A stretch of 64,000 bases of DNA from Hypericum androsaemum (lineage: Eukaryota > Streptophyta > Magnoliopsida > Malpighiales > Hypericaceae): assembly GCA_963995505.1 (NCBI GenBank), contig OZ023188.1:13901912-13965911 (forward strand), in the 5' to 3' direction. The notes under the pieces are model-generated. The model was not told where the DNA came from, made no database searches, and was given only the letters and a program-made list of their open reading frames with translations. Of the stretch, positions 47,490-59,219 are shown piece after piece. The position numbers and the translations under genes are program-made. Numbering within the stretch: position 1 is the stretch's first letter; each line of letters begins with the position of its first letter.

Positions 47490-48176
47490 TTTTTTTATAA
47501 CTAAAATGTATTGAATATACCAAAAGGTAATTACAAGAATAATTATATCTGAATGTACGAAACGTACACCACCTGAGCATCGAAGCACTAGATAGACACA
47601 TATCTAAGCAGAAACAAAGATAAGAGCTATCTAGCATAAACTAAAAATAACTTGATCAAAGAAACAAAGCCCCACAATGCACACCCAAGAAATGATCAAA
47701 GGCTAGTGAGGGACAAAAGGAAGGAACCTAGCATGCCCTCGAGCAACGGTCTTGAGCGTGTGGAGGATTGCAGAGGCGTCTTCCTCCCAAGATATGCCCA
47801 TAAGGATTGCCATTCGCCAAGCCTCGGACGTGAGCTCCTCACTGAGAGCATTGTCACGCACCTCTATGTAGGCAAGGAGTGGGCTAAGAGGAAGCACCAC
47901 TGAAGAACGTAATGAAGAGGGCAAGCTAGCCTCCCTCAACGGCTGCAACTTGAGGGCCGCCGCCTTGGCCGTCAGTTTCCTAACCCAACAACTAGATCTA
48001 ATCTGAGTCAACATAAGAGACTTCTCCTTGTTAGGTTTCTTGATCACTTTGGAAGGCTGCACAACGGTAGGAGAAAGGCAAGCCTCCAAGACCGGCTCGG
48101 AGATCGGCCAATTGATCTATCAGCCATGAATTGTGAATCAACCTGTCGCGCACTCGAACTGATCGTAGCAGCAGCG
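47490..48176 (-). mobile_element. Short retroposon, minus strand, with target duplication and A tail
   Basis: The sequence CTGCATAACATA occurs at both edges (47477-47488 and 48177-48188). The left edge carries a T run (47490-47497), i.e. an A tail on the minus strand. A minus-strand open stretch (47703-48089: SSCWVRKLTAKAAALKLQ ... LMGISWEEDASAILHTLK) encodes no family I can name. The layout fits a 5'-truncated LINE or a retrocopy of a host transcript. Confidence 0.65.
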
Positions 48177-48188
48177 CTGCATAACATA

Positions 48189-49830
48189 GTTTACGTCGAA
48201 AAATTTGAGAATATGAGTACAAAGATAAAAGCAAATACATGAATAATAAAGCAGGACATACATGACAGGGTGTACAAAGTGTAGATGAACCTCAAAAGCA
48301 TCACAGAAAAGATAAACTCCATGGCTATAAATTCAACTACAAGAACCAAAAATATCTCCGAAGAGAAGCGCCAAACCAAATTAATGCTGACCAAAGTGGT
48401 AGCTGATAAGCACAAAGTTCCATCGAGGATGCAACAATGCACCGATGTCTCAAAATTCGAAATAGAGATCAGACGAATCTAACCAAAGAGAGGCCGGACG
48501 AATCTAACCTATATTGAAATAGCCATGAGCCTGTAAAAGATAAACACTAACACCCAGATAAAGCATAAACTGAATGGAAAAAACACAGACATAAAGCAAA
48601 ATAAGCATTAAGAAAAATATAAACACAAACAGCAATCCGGAGAGGTGGTCTCAGAAACCTGAACAAGGCTCTCCTTACACGCCGTAAGTGGGGTCAGAAT
48701 AGTCGGACGGGTAGACCGAGGTAGAATATTGCTGGAAGCCGGCCAAGCTAGGCCTGACTACTGAAGAGCGAGCCCGAGTTAGAACACTGGAGCGCCTGCC
48801 GAGGGGGGGGGAGCAAAAATAAGGAGAAGGGTGGAAAACCCTAGATTTGAAACTCCCCTCTAAAGGGGGAGAAGTCTCTCTTTGAAAAATAGAGAGAGAA
48901 GAAGAAGCTTGTACTGCACAGATCCTGCAGACTATCACTCGGGGAGAGATTTTTGGGTCACTAGAATATGAAAAAACTCAAAAATTATATATTATTAAAA
49001 TCAAAAAGTTTAATCTATATAGTAATATACTTGACTTTTATGTTTAAGGATAGATAAGAAATTTTACATGACAAAAATATTAAATTGATTGATAACATTG
49101 GGGAGAGATCTGAAAATAATGTTAACATAAATAAGAGGAATGGGAAAATATTTTTTGGAACCGTAAGGATTGCATGAGTAGGAAGCGCATACGACAATTT
49201 ACCCTAAAAATTAAAGTTACATTTATAAATGAGATATCTTAAACCACTATGATATTCGTATCAATTAATTGAATTTGATATGACAAACAACTTTTGTACT
49301 AAATTAAACACAACTCATTGTTTTGCCAGAATCAAGGAAAACTATGCAGTTTGAATCATTGGAATAATATTATTTTCTTAATAAAATTTGGTGTCGGTAA
49401 TTTTTTTAGGTTAATCACCTTTTGAGAAGTCCATGGGGTGGGGGCCAGAGAGTTGCTCACTTATTAGAGACATGGAAAGCCGTTCACAAAAGGCCAGCGC
49501 AATAGGGGGCCAGCCCCAGGTCAATTAAGACGACACCATTACTTCCCATCTAATCCTTCGAAAAAATTACTTATCGTAAAAAATTAAATTTAAATTCTGG
49601 GACGGTGCTTTGACTTTTAGTTCTTTTTTTCTGGTAGAAAAATAATGTTGCTCCAACTTCTGTTTGCCACTTGACTAGGTGCGCGTGTCCCGCAGATATT
49701 TGGTTTGGTTGAGGACCAGGCCGAGTCAATAAGAGGTGGTGACTTCACTTTTGGGTGCGCCGACAAAAACTAACTACTATACAGAGTACGATGGGAGGGA
49801 AGCGCGTGCCATCCACGGAGGATGTGGAGT
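48189..49830. other. Intergenic sequence, partly transcript-like on the minus strand
   Basis: The region 48675-48938 (minus) has an 87-codon frame and a CT-rich leader-like stretch. No family is recognised. The rest to the tRNA is AT-rich. Confidence 0.45.
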
Positions 49831-49833
49831 CAT

Positions 49834-49840
49834 AAAAAAA
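49834..49840 (-). terminator. Pol III terminator for the tRNA-Ser gene
   Basis: Seven A on the plus strand give T7 on the minus strand, 9 bp after the tRNA 3' end. Confidence 0.85.
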
Positions 49841-49848
49841 CGAGGGAA

Positions 49849-49930
49849 CGACGCCTGAGAGATTCGAACTCTCGCGGGGAAACCCCATGTACTTAGCAGG
49901 CACACGCCTTAACCACTCGGCCAAAGCGTC
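49849..49930 (-). tRNA. tRNA-Ser, anticodon GCU
   Basis: The 82-nt minus-strand sequence folds as a class II tRNA: acceptor GACGCTT with AGGCGTC, D arm GGCCGAGTGGTTAAGGC, anticodon loop CTGCTAA (GCT, reading AGC/AGU codons), a long variable arm (GGGGTTTCCCC), T arm with GTTCGAATC, and discriminator G. The B box GTTCGAATC is intact. No intron. Confidence 0.96.
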
Positions 49931-51207
49931 GTTTTTGTTATGCCCTCCCTTTTATTAACTATCTATATGTTAATAGTTTCATTAAAACACTAAATTGAAT
50001 TTCCTGATGTAAAACGTTTAATTACTCGAATGTATCAAGAGAATCATTTGATTCTTTCTGAAAATAATAAAGCAAACCACACTTGTTTATTTGCACTTTT
50101 TTTGTGCGTAGGAAGATTCATTTAATTCATTAACCAAAGAAGTATGAAATCGAAATAATAGACACATCGACGAAATCAAAATAAAGCATGCGAGACTAAA
50201 ATCTAATTCCTGCCAAAACATGATACACTTAGATCAGAAAATTCCATGCTTAAAAATACTAATAAAAATTAAGAAGACTAGGCGGTATGAAGACTAGAGT
50301 ATGGCGGGATTTTAAAGCAGCCTTGGACAATGATGACTAGAATATGGCAATTGTATTTGACAATGATGTTGTATCGGCCCGAATTAAATTTTCTGGTTAA
50401 AATTTTTTAATGATGGCAACTGTATTTGACAATGATGTTGTATCGCCGAAAGGTTGCCAACATGAGATTTTTTTGATTGGGCACTTTATATTTTCCAATA
50501 TTTTTGCTACATGTAATTTTATTGGACTTATAAAAATAAAAAAACTAAAATATTGGTCCCGTTATGGACCAAGTCTCCTTTTACTTCGGTCTGGTCTGAT
50601 TCCCAATTACTCATATCATTTTGTTCTTGGTTCTAGGACAGTTTGGTCTTTTTAAAAAACAGGACAATTTGGTCCAGGTATAGGTCAGATCGAATGCTCA
50701 CTCTTGCCTGACAATATGCAATTTATACAAGTTGGTTTTATACACAGACATAGTAGTTTCAGGTTCTAAAAAATAAGAGAATAATAACGGGCCTTGGACC
50801 GTTAATTTCCCAAGTAGGCCTGAGTTCCTTCCCGAAGAGGCCCAATGCAAATCAAATCCACAAGCTGAAAAGCCCTATTCTGAACGGGCCTTGGACTGGG
50901 AAAAATCGCCTACCTCTTTAAGCCCTATTGACTCAATACCAACCATTCAGCAAACGACCTCCTCTCGAGTAAGAAAATTAAGGAGCAAAACTGTTAACAA
51001 CAAGCATTCTTTGAGAAAAATTTACTCAAAGACAACTGAAAAAAGTGAATCATATCGAGTGCATGGGATTGAATCTGGTCCCGTCAATTCTTATTACGCT
51101 TATGTCATTAGGTCAAATTTTTTTTTTGAATTTTGTGAAACGATTGGGTTGTAGTTTATTGTAGCTATCTTTGAAGCGATAAATTTTAGGCGATGACTTT
51201 TAGGTGA
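49931..51207. other. Intergenic sequence
   Basis: It contains a local ~69-bp-spaced duplication (GTATTTGACAATGATGTTGT at about 50351 and 50420). No gene is recognisable. Confidence 0.5.
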
Positions 51208-51215
51208 ATAAAACT

Positions 51216-52006
51216 GAATTAACTTTCCGGGTCTCCCTGGTTTATGAACAAACTATGAGTGCAGTTCTTACTATTTCAAATATTATTTTTCCGTCCTCGT
51301 TCTTTGGTCAATGTTGGTCTCGGTCTCTGACTGATGTTGTCAATATTTTTTTTCTTTTTTGACCATGTTAAATGGCATTTATACCCTTAACAAAAAAATT
51401 ATTCTTCTTTAACCAATGAACCTCCTTCAACCTCCGTCATTTTCCTTCTCAAATTTCCAAAAACAAAACAACCCCACCTACAATTTTCCAAGTAATTTTC
51501 GAAAGGAGCTTTGAACACAGAAGCCAAACACATACACATGAACCCAAAAGCTTTCAACCCAGAAGATTATCGAAGTCTCGAACTTAAGAAAACTCACTCA
51601 TGATGCAGCTTTTCCGCCCGAAGCTTTCAAACGAGAAGCCAAATCCAATTATGATGCAGCTTCACCATGAAATAGAATAGACTTTATTAGAACCCTAATT
51701 CCCCCTTCAAGAAATTCCCAATTATCTGAATTAGAACCAGAATTCAAAAAACTTCTAAATAAAACCCTTAATTTCATAATTTCCATATGAAAAGTCTAAC
51801 CTTCCACACCACACCGTGCACTTCTAGTTAAGTAATTCAGGAACATCGTCAATATTTGTACAATGTTTATTGTTAGTTAAGTAATTCAGACAGAACTCGA
51901 GATCAACATTTAATCAAAAAATGAGGACAAAAGAATAATATTTGAAATAGCTGCGGATCACAATCGTAATTTAGCATAAATTGGGACCTGAAGGTAATTT
52001 GCGAAA
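51216..52006. mobile_element. Mutator-like TIR element, ~790 bp, upstream of RLP24
   Basis: The two ends are inverted, diverged copies sharing CTATTTCAAATATTATT and a GGTC-C-TTTATG block. Identical 8-bp AATAAAAC sequences flank it (51208-51215 and 52007-52014). The interior is non-coding. It ends about 440 bp before the RLP24 start codon. Confidence 0.65.
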
Positions 52007-52444
52007 AATAAAACAAGATTTTTTTTGGCGGTTGGTCGAGTGCGCGTGGGAATTGAAAACCCGTATCCGTATTCGGGTTTTACCCGTTAAAGACGCAAAT
52101 AAAAACAGCGGGTCGCGAGTATAAGAACCTGAAGAAGGGTTTTAACCTGCTTCGGCTCGTTCTCAGGAAAGGAAGAAATTTGGGCCGCCGCCGCCTCGCC
52201 TCAACCTTCCTCTTCCTATTTCCCGTAAGTTCCTTCGCCTTCCACCACTCGCTCGCGCTTTTATCAGGTATCACACGACGCCGTACGGAATTAGGGTTTT
52301 CGAGTAGGGGAAGCTAGAATAGATTGAAGTGACTTTACGTATTTCCTTATCTTCGTTTAGTTTTGGTTTTGCCTTTGGAATTTATTTTGTCTCGCTTGGC
52401 GGCAGGGGAATTGAGGCCTTTTTTGGTCATCTCTCGGGGGAAGG

Positions 52445-53556
52445 ATGAGAATAGAGAAGTGCTGGTTTTGTTCCTCCACTATATACCCGGGGCACGGCAT
52501 TCAGTTCGTTCGCAACGATGCTAAGGTAGCTCCCGCTGTTTATCGTTTCGTTCTTCCGTTTTTCTCTTCTGTTAGGGTTTCAGTTTGTTGAGCATTGGAT
52601 CGACGGGTTTAAGTTTGCGTGTAGTAGCAGCTGGTTTGAAGAGCTGGTCACGTAGTTGTTTTGTTGATCGATTGGATTAGAAGTGCGGGCCATTTGCTTG
52701 AATTTGTTTCTATTTATTGGAATCTGTTGCTAGGACGTTTTCTTCTTCTACGTTGCTGAAACCGATGAATATAGACATAAAGATGAAATAAAATGGATCT
52801 GAACGCTGTTGGTAGAGTTTAAGTTGGTATTCACCAAGATTCTTTTCATCGTGAAGAACTTCTTTGTGCCACAGAGACGCTGATTGGTTATTGTTGTCCA
52901 GATTTTTCGGTTTTGTCGATCCAAATGCCATAAGAATTTCAAAATGAAGAGGAATCCTCGTAAGGTGAAGTGGACCAAGGCCTACAGGCGATTGCACGGA
53001 AAGGATATGACTCAGGTAACCATGTCACTGGTCGTTACTTTTCTTGCTTCTTTCTGGCTTTCATTACCGGGTAATCCTGTTACTTGATTCTAGGTTGCAC
53101 GTGATACTGAACTGCACTTTGGGTTATCATGACGTATGACTTGTTTTGTAGGATGCAACATTTGAGTTCGAGCGGAAGCGCAATAGGCCTGAGAGATATG
53201 ATAGGATTCGGACCGAGGAAACGCTGAAGGCCATTAAGAAGATTGACAAAATCAGAAGTGAGAGACAGGCCAAACATATAACCAACAGGTTCTTTATCTC
53301 TTTCAAAACAATCCCCTTGCATTACAGGAGCATAAAAAGATTCTTGAACTTAAAATCGTCATATGAAACATTGGACAGGTTCAAGGGCAAAGGACCGAAG
53401 GAAAGGAAAGAGGCAAGAAGGGATCTGCAGCAAGACATTTCTATAATCAAGGCACCACTCGCTCTGGCAAAGGACCCCTCTCTTACCATTCCAAAACAAA
53501 TCAAGGTCAAGGTCCAACGAGAAACAACTCAGGAGAATCAGCCTATGGAGGAATGA
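52445..53556 (+). CDS. RLP24: RLP24, 60S ribosomal subunit assembly factor (L24-like), 4 exons
   Basis: RLP24 sits on pre-60S particles in the nucleolus where ribosomal protein L24 will later bind, and is removed in the cytoplasm by the Drg1-type AAA ATPase. Exons 52445-52525, 52902-53015, 53152-53288 and 53379-53556 join in phase with GT-AG introns to 169 residues (plant RLP24 about 160). The start [18 protein letters not shown] carries the first CxxC pair and FRFCRSKC the second, together the L24e zinc finger. [17 protein letters not shown] and [15 protein letters not shown] follow, then a basic C-terminal tail typical of RLP24 rather than the mature L24. Start and length agree with the family. 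No lesion. Confidence 0.95.
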
Positions 53557-55830
53557 TTTCAGAGCGGCTGTCATCCGCGGCGGGCGCTGATGCAGTGACT
53601 ATCCACCAGACTCTTCTACTTGCTTCCATTCACTGGATTTTGATGTCTGTTCTTATAAATCTTTCCCAGCAGTTGACTGCTTTTTGGTCTTTATAGTCTA
53701 ATGGTTTCTTGAATTAGAACTCCGTGAGCGTCGAAATTATTTCATCAGTGGATACTCTCATTTCTTGTGTTGCGAGTACATTTATCAAAATGAATCTGTT
53801 TAATTGCCCGCACAGGAGTGTTTGGCTTTAGTGTTCTATCCCATCCCACGTACACTCTACACCTACACGTAAATATTTTAAAAACTAAAAATAGGATTAT
53901 CTTGCAACTTTTTCCTAGATAAGATAACGTTTTGTCCTTGAATAAAAAATATTTATAGCTTGAAAAACTTATTATATTACCCAAGAAAATTGACCATTTG
54001 TAATTTTGAAAATTTGTATATAAATACTTGATTCGGACTACAATTTCATATCCCAATATCTTTTGCAAGCATCAGAATCATACATAACATTTGTGTATAA
54101 ACATATATACCCATTTTTTTGGTGCAACCATTCGGACTCGGACCCATTAAACCGACTAACTCAAATTTGAGTCAGGTAGAACATATATACGCACATACGA
54201 TTTTGAGTTTGAATTTTTTAGAATGCAACAATGTTAAATATTTGTTTGAAGAATTTTGTATGATTATTTACTTTTTTGGAAACTCAACATTGTTAATTAT
54301 ATATATTTATAAAAGTTTTAGGAATGAAAAAATATTGGAAAAATAATCATAGGTCTCAGATGGTATTTAAGGTCGTGTGAAGTAAATGAGACAAAAATGA
54401 ATGTTCAAGTGCTCAAGTGCCGAAACTGAAGCATAATTATGTGAGACAAAAATGGAAAAGAAAATTTCTATTTCCTCTGAAAGTAATAAAATAGGTTGAG
54501 CAGCGTAGAGATCGTGTGTGCATGTTGAGGATATCAGCCCTTCAATATCAATGCTCAAGTGCATATCAGTGGCTGATATTCTTCTTACGGGGTTGAAGCA
54601 TAGCATTCTCTGTCCAACAATTGAAATAAATATACGTGCATTAGAAATTGTGCAACTTAACAATTAAAAACTATTAGTAAACAATTAACGCCCAAATATG
54701 AAATCCAATTGAAAAGATAACAAAAAAAAAATCAGACTAACATTGAGCAACTCCAAGCCAGATGGCTCAAGACAGAAAGCTAGTCTTTTAGGTCGTGCAA
54801 CAAATGTTATGCTGTGTACAAAAGTTATGTTGTGTCAAAGCGTGTTGGACTTTAATTGTTCTCTAAATCAATTGATTTTAAAATCGTAGTATCTTGGCTA
54901 AATACTAAGAAATTTCATACCTTTTGATGAAATGAGTGATTCTTGGCAAAACCTCTTCATTAAGAGTACTCATAACGGTGAACACACAAAACAGAAGGCT
55001 CAATCAATTAGTATCAAAGATACTTTCTCTCATACTCGTGTTGTGCATCTTCATCAACATTGTGTCGCTAATCCTCATCATCATCATGATCAACATCCTC
55101 ATCATATAGAAATTTTCCCTTAACCACACATCAATGAAAAATGTATAGCACCTCGGTTGGATTATGTCACCACTAGCTCTAGTCTCAGTACCAAATAACA
55201 ACACCTTGTCAAATTTAAATCTTGGATCTTCGTCATATCATCATACACTTTTGATGCTAGGCTAAATGCCATTTGACCCTATACAATTATTTTATACTCG
55301 ATTTTTTAATAAACAATTTTTTTCAAACATGACTAACTCATAATTATTTTATCCCCATTATTATTCAACCGAAGTAGTTTTCATTTAAAATGATTTTGAT
55401 ATTTATTCGAGAGTATTAAACAATAGATAACCGCCCGCAATATTTGACCCATAAATATTTATCAAAAAATTTGACCCATAAAAATAGATTGACCCCAATA
55501 ATTTCCCCTGTCAGATTGGATCCAAATGCACGACGAGGAGAACGACAAATAATTCCACCTCAGCAACACCTAAAGAATAAATACAGATCTTTTATTACAT
55601 CCCTTTTCCCTCGGTCAAATTTATTATCGAGGTTAATATTATTCCAAATTAATAAAAAATGTAGATATAAGAAATTTTCTGCTTTCGTTGCTCGACCGGT
55701 ACTAACATAAATCATGTACAAATATTTTGTACGGTCACGGAAATAATTTTGTCGGCTTCTGATGCCTAAGCCCGGCTTTTTAAAAGGTAAGACCGTTTTC
55801 CTACCAAAACGACACCGGTGGAACACTTTG
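53557..55830. other. RLP24 3' flank and spacer
   Basis: 3' UTR followed by AT-rich DNA. Several short open frames have no supporting features. Confidence 0.5.
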
Positions 55831-55835
55831 TTCCC

Positions 55836-55846
55836 GTCCCACATCG
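55836..55846 (+). promoter_or_regulatory. Upstream sequence element (USE) of the U12 snRNA gene
   Basis: GTCCCACATCG is a perfect match to the plant snRNA USE consensus RTCCCACATCG. It lies 33 bp before the TATA box, the spacing used by RNA polymerase II snRNA genes (Pol III types have about 10 bp less). Confidence 0.92.
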
Positions 55847-55879
55847 GTTTTGCCAACATCCTATGGCCATTCTTCCCCT

Positions 55880-55887
55880 TATAAATT
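55880..55887 (+). promoter_or_regulatory. TATA box of the U12 snRNA gene
   Basis: TATAAATT lies about 33 bp upstream of the predicted RNA 5' end, as in plant snRNA promoters. Confidence 0.88.
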
Positions 55888-55912
55888 ATCGTCTAATGCC
55901 TACCTTGCCTCG

Positions 55913-56076
55913 TTGCCTTAAACTAATGAGTAAGGAAAACAAAGCAAGCGGTGGGAGCCGTTTGCCGCGCTAACCACGTAGTTGTGGCGCAAGAATTTAT
56001 GGAGGGGAATAGGCTGGCTGAGTGTTGACGCTGCCTACTTGTGCAGAACTCGCTCGAGCGGGCCTCCCATTATGAC
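55913..56076 (+). ncRNA. U12: U12 minor-spliceosomal snRNA
   Basis: U12 pairs with the branch site of U12-type (AT-AC) introns, in the role of U2. The 5' region TGCCTTAAACTAATGAGTAA followed by GGAAAA contains the branch-site-pairing GTAAGGAA and differs from vertebrate U12 at few bases. Stem-loops follow in the right order: GCAAGCGG/CCGTTTGC, then GCGC(TA)ACCAC/GTTGTGGCGC. An Sm-like site AATTTATGG (about 55994) comes next, and then the 3' domain with the conserved CTGC-CTACTTGT-GCAG hairpin. A USE and TATA box sit at Pol II snRNA spacing upstream, and a 3'-box-like motif follows. The 5' end is placed from the TATA distance; the 3' end is approximate. Confidence 0.9.
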
Positions 56077-56077
56077 C

Positions 56078-56321
56078 CCACCCCCAATTCAGTTTTTAAA
56101 TATTCTAGAACCTATAACAAAATTATTTTAATTATTTACAATATCTTTGGATAGTGCTAAGTGTGTCACAAAGTGCCTATTGTGACCTGTGTGTGCGCAC
56201 CACCCCCAATTTAGTCTTTAAATATTCTGGAACCTATAACAAAATTATTTTAATTATTTACAATATCTTTGGATAGTGCCAAGTGCGCCACAAAGTGCCT
56301 ATTGCGACCTGCGTCCAATGC
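56078..56321. repeat. 122-bp tandem duplication directly after U12
   Basis: The block starting CCCCACCCCCAATT (56078) recurs at about 56200 with few differences, and TTGGATAGTGC(T/C)AAGTG ends each copy. Each copy includes the 3'-box-like motif and a piece of copia LTR (CACAAAGTGCCTATTG). Confidence 0.85.
56085..56100 (+). promoter_or_regulatory. 3'-box-like processing signal of the U12 gene
   Basis: CAATTCAGTTTTTAAA resembles the plant snRNA 3' box (CA-N3-10-AGTNNAA), just after the predicted RNA end. A second copy lies 122 bp downstream in a tandem duplication. Confidence 0.55.
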
Positions 56322-56395
56322 GCACACGCACGTGCGCGAGCGTGTGCGCACCATCCTCTTGGAGCTTCTCCTTATAAACAGGAAAAAATTCTTTG
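56284..56395 (-). repeat. Copia LTR remnant
   Basis: It matches the LTR at 3089-3769 in the CACAAAG(T/C)GCC(T/C)ATTGCGACCTGC region, the GC-rich CGCACACG stretch, the GCACCATCCTC segment and the TTTCTCCTTATAAAC end. The middle is shortened. Same orientation as that LTR. Confidence 0.75.
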
Positions 56396-57373
56396 CGATT
56401 TTCGATGTGATAATGGTTCTCCCATCGAACTTTTCAGCTCGGACCTTTCAGCTTGGGCCAAATACATTCAATATGCATTCAAACCCAACAACATATAGAG
56501 TAACAAGAACTCATGGAGTATCATATATCGTGGTTGAATCAAAATTTACAAGTTTTAGCAGACTTCTCTCATAATTCATTATAAGATTTTCAGGCTTTCG
56601 ATATCTTTATCATGACAGTGGACAACTGCGAGTCTAAACAATATTTTGGCAACCTAAGGTATCATAAAGAGATAATCAATTGTTATCTAATCGATATAGT
56701 CTTAATCAAATCAAGTTTTTAAGTTGTAATAAAATATAAAATATAATAAAATTTCAAGTATACCGAATATACTTAGCTCTATAACCCAACTATATATTTT
56801 GAAAAGAATTAATTTTTAGCATTGTAAATTTGACAGTGTGAAAATAGAAATTTAAAGCTATTTAAAATAATATTTAAACTATATATTTGGCCTAATGATA
56901 CATGGCATTAGCGAATTGACGAAAGTCTAGGGTTTATTCATTGGCATATATAATTATGGTATAAAAATTTACCTTTATAAAAAATTAGATTTGTGAGCTT
57001 AAATGCAATTTGGCACCACATTTGAAATATTTCTAACTCAATTTTTTAAAACATTTAATGGCACATGTTTACTATCTTATTTTCTTTGTTAAATCAATAA
57101 ATTATTCAATATTTTTTTTAAGTTTCATGGTATTTAAATAATTCTGTTTACCCTACTTAGCCTTTTCTTTTTATCTTATATACTTATATTATACCGAACT
57201 TTTATAGTTTGTTCTTGATCCTAAGTTGTGATTAATGTTAAAATTTGATAATCCCTCCATCTTAATAACTAATATTTTTTTGAAAGTATTAGTGTCAAAT
57301 TTTGATCCTAACTTTCGCATAAAGTGACAAGTTTGAATAAAAACACAATTTTAATGCGAAGGGGCTACCTCAC

Positions 57374-57661
57374 CGTGATGGAGATGATGGACCGGATGAT
57401 CAGGTCCTTGATGTCAGCCGAAATCGGCGCCTCGGAGTCTGGCGACCACTGCAACCTAGTGTGCTCCTTGAATTTCTTTGCGGAAGCAAGGCTGATCGCC
57501 TCCACATCCTTGTGCCTGTCGAGGAAGACGAGGATGGAGAACGCCAATTCCTGGCACCCTGAGAGCTCCTTGAGCTTGGCTTCTGCGGCTCAGCGCGGCT
57601 CCAAATAGTCCAACTGTGAGTATTCGAAGCATTGGGGGAGTTCCTTTAGGTAATCGTCCAT
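57374..57661 (-). pseudogene. First exon of an unidentified gene, with an in-frame stop
   Basis: From an ATG at 57661 behind a CT-rich leader, the minus strand reads MDDYLKELPQCFEYSQLDY, a TGA at codon 24 (57590-57592), then an open stretch: AKLKELSGCQELAFSILVFL, DVEAISLASAKKFKEHTRLQ and the SADIKDLIIRSIISI end. It finishes at a good splice donor (ACG|GTGAGG). Codon use and sharp boundaries look like a real exon. I do not recognise the family, and no following exon is evident. Confidence 0.5.
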
Positions 57662-58165
57662 TTCTCTTTAGGGTTTACAAATTTTTTACATCGATCTGTT
57701 GTTTATCTTCCTCCCCCTTGAGAGAGAGAGAGTGGAGAAGTAGTTTTCGAGGGAAAGAAAATGAGTTTTTATACCACCGTAGCACCTATTTTTACCTAAA
57801 AATTATGAGAAAGTTGCAAGACCTCCTGCTGTAGCATCTGTTTTTTGGGCTTGAAAATCATGAGATGCAATAAGAAAAACAGGAGTGAAAATAGAAATTT
57901 AAAGCTATTTAAATGTATATTTCACTTCATAACACAAGGTAACGACGAATTGACGGAAGTCCTGGGTGCAATCCTTGGCAGATATAATTATTGTGTAAAA
58001 ATTTACCTTTACAAAAATGATCTATAAATAATTTGGCATCACTTTTGAAATATTTCAAATTCAGCTTTTTTTTACATTATCGACACATGTTTATTATCTT
58101 ATTTTATTGGTTAAAGTAAAAAATTATAATCAATATTTTTTAAGTTTTAGAGTATTTAAATAATT

Positions 58166-59219
58166 CTTCATGTGAAATAGAGAGAGAGATAGAGAAGAGG
58201 AGAGTCCGACTATTTCCATCTGATCAGCTTCGGGGAAGAGGAGATTGGCCAAGCTTCGCATCTACCAGGGAAATATCACATTACCAGTCCAAATGAATGG
58301 TGCGAGACAATTACAAATGTCATATTGTCATTTTTGACTAGTGTTTGATCTGGACACTCAAGAGCGCATGTTCCGATATTGTATAGCACTGCAACGTGCG
58401 GGTTAACAAAAGTGGAAAAGAGGATCCTTCATCCTAGATTTGACGATGCATCTTGTCTCGTGTTGAAAGACACCAACAATGTCATATTGTTGGTACCGAA
58501 TAAGTAGTCATTATGAGGACAAATTTCATCATACATATTGAGCGATGACATCGCGAGATCTGGGAGGTTAGACTCTTGCTCTCCCGAGTTGACCCATCTC
58601 GTAAGCATAATCACAGATGTGTGCAAAAGACGTCTTGCTGATTATCCGCTTGTGAAGAATCGGTTCTTGAATTCGTGATTAACAAGCTTTCAGATGAGAT
58701 AAGTTTGTTAATGGCCAAACAAAAAAGTGAGGTCATCATTATATTCTTGGGAGGAGAAGATGCACAAATTGATACTATAGTTGTAGAGGTTATGGAACTC
58801 ATAAGTCTTTTTTTATGGCTCTCGAACACCAACGATTGATCTTTATGTGCACAATGAACTGCAAAAATATCAAGAAAAAATTGGCACTAAAAAATTTACG
58901 AACGAAGCAGAAGCTAAACAAACTTACACAAAACATATGTCTTTCTAGAGCGCGATAATTTTGTTGTGTGTGGTTGGTACATTTTTTGGGTTCAACAACA
59001 GTTATTGGGTCATTAGTTCCTGGTTGCATAGGTGTAGTGGTGAATGGTGATCGTGTGTATTATGATTTACTTCATTGTGATGATATGTGAGAAAAATCAC
59101 AGTTTGAACAATGATCTTGAACCCTGTTGATGTACACATTTATCTGATCATCATTAGATTGTGTGCCCCAATTTGAACACACTACCGTTTTTGCATTGCA
59201 CATTTAAAAATAGTAATTC
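58166..59219. other. Insertion splitting the duplicated block
   Basis: About 1.05 kb separates the two halves of the second duplicate. It contains a degraded coding-like stretch (plus VLEFVINKLSDEISLLMAKQ). No TIRs, LTRs or A tail are clear. Confidence 0.4.
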
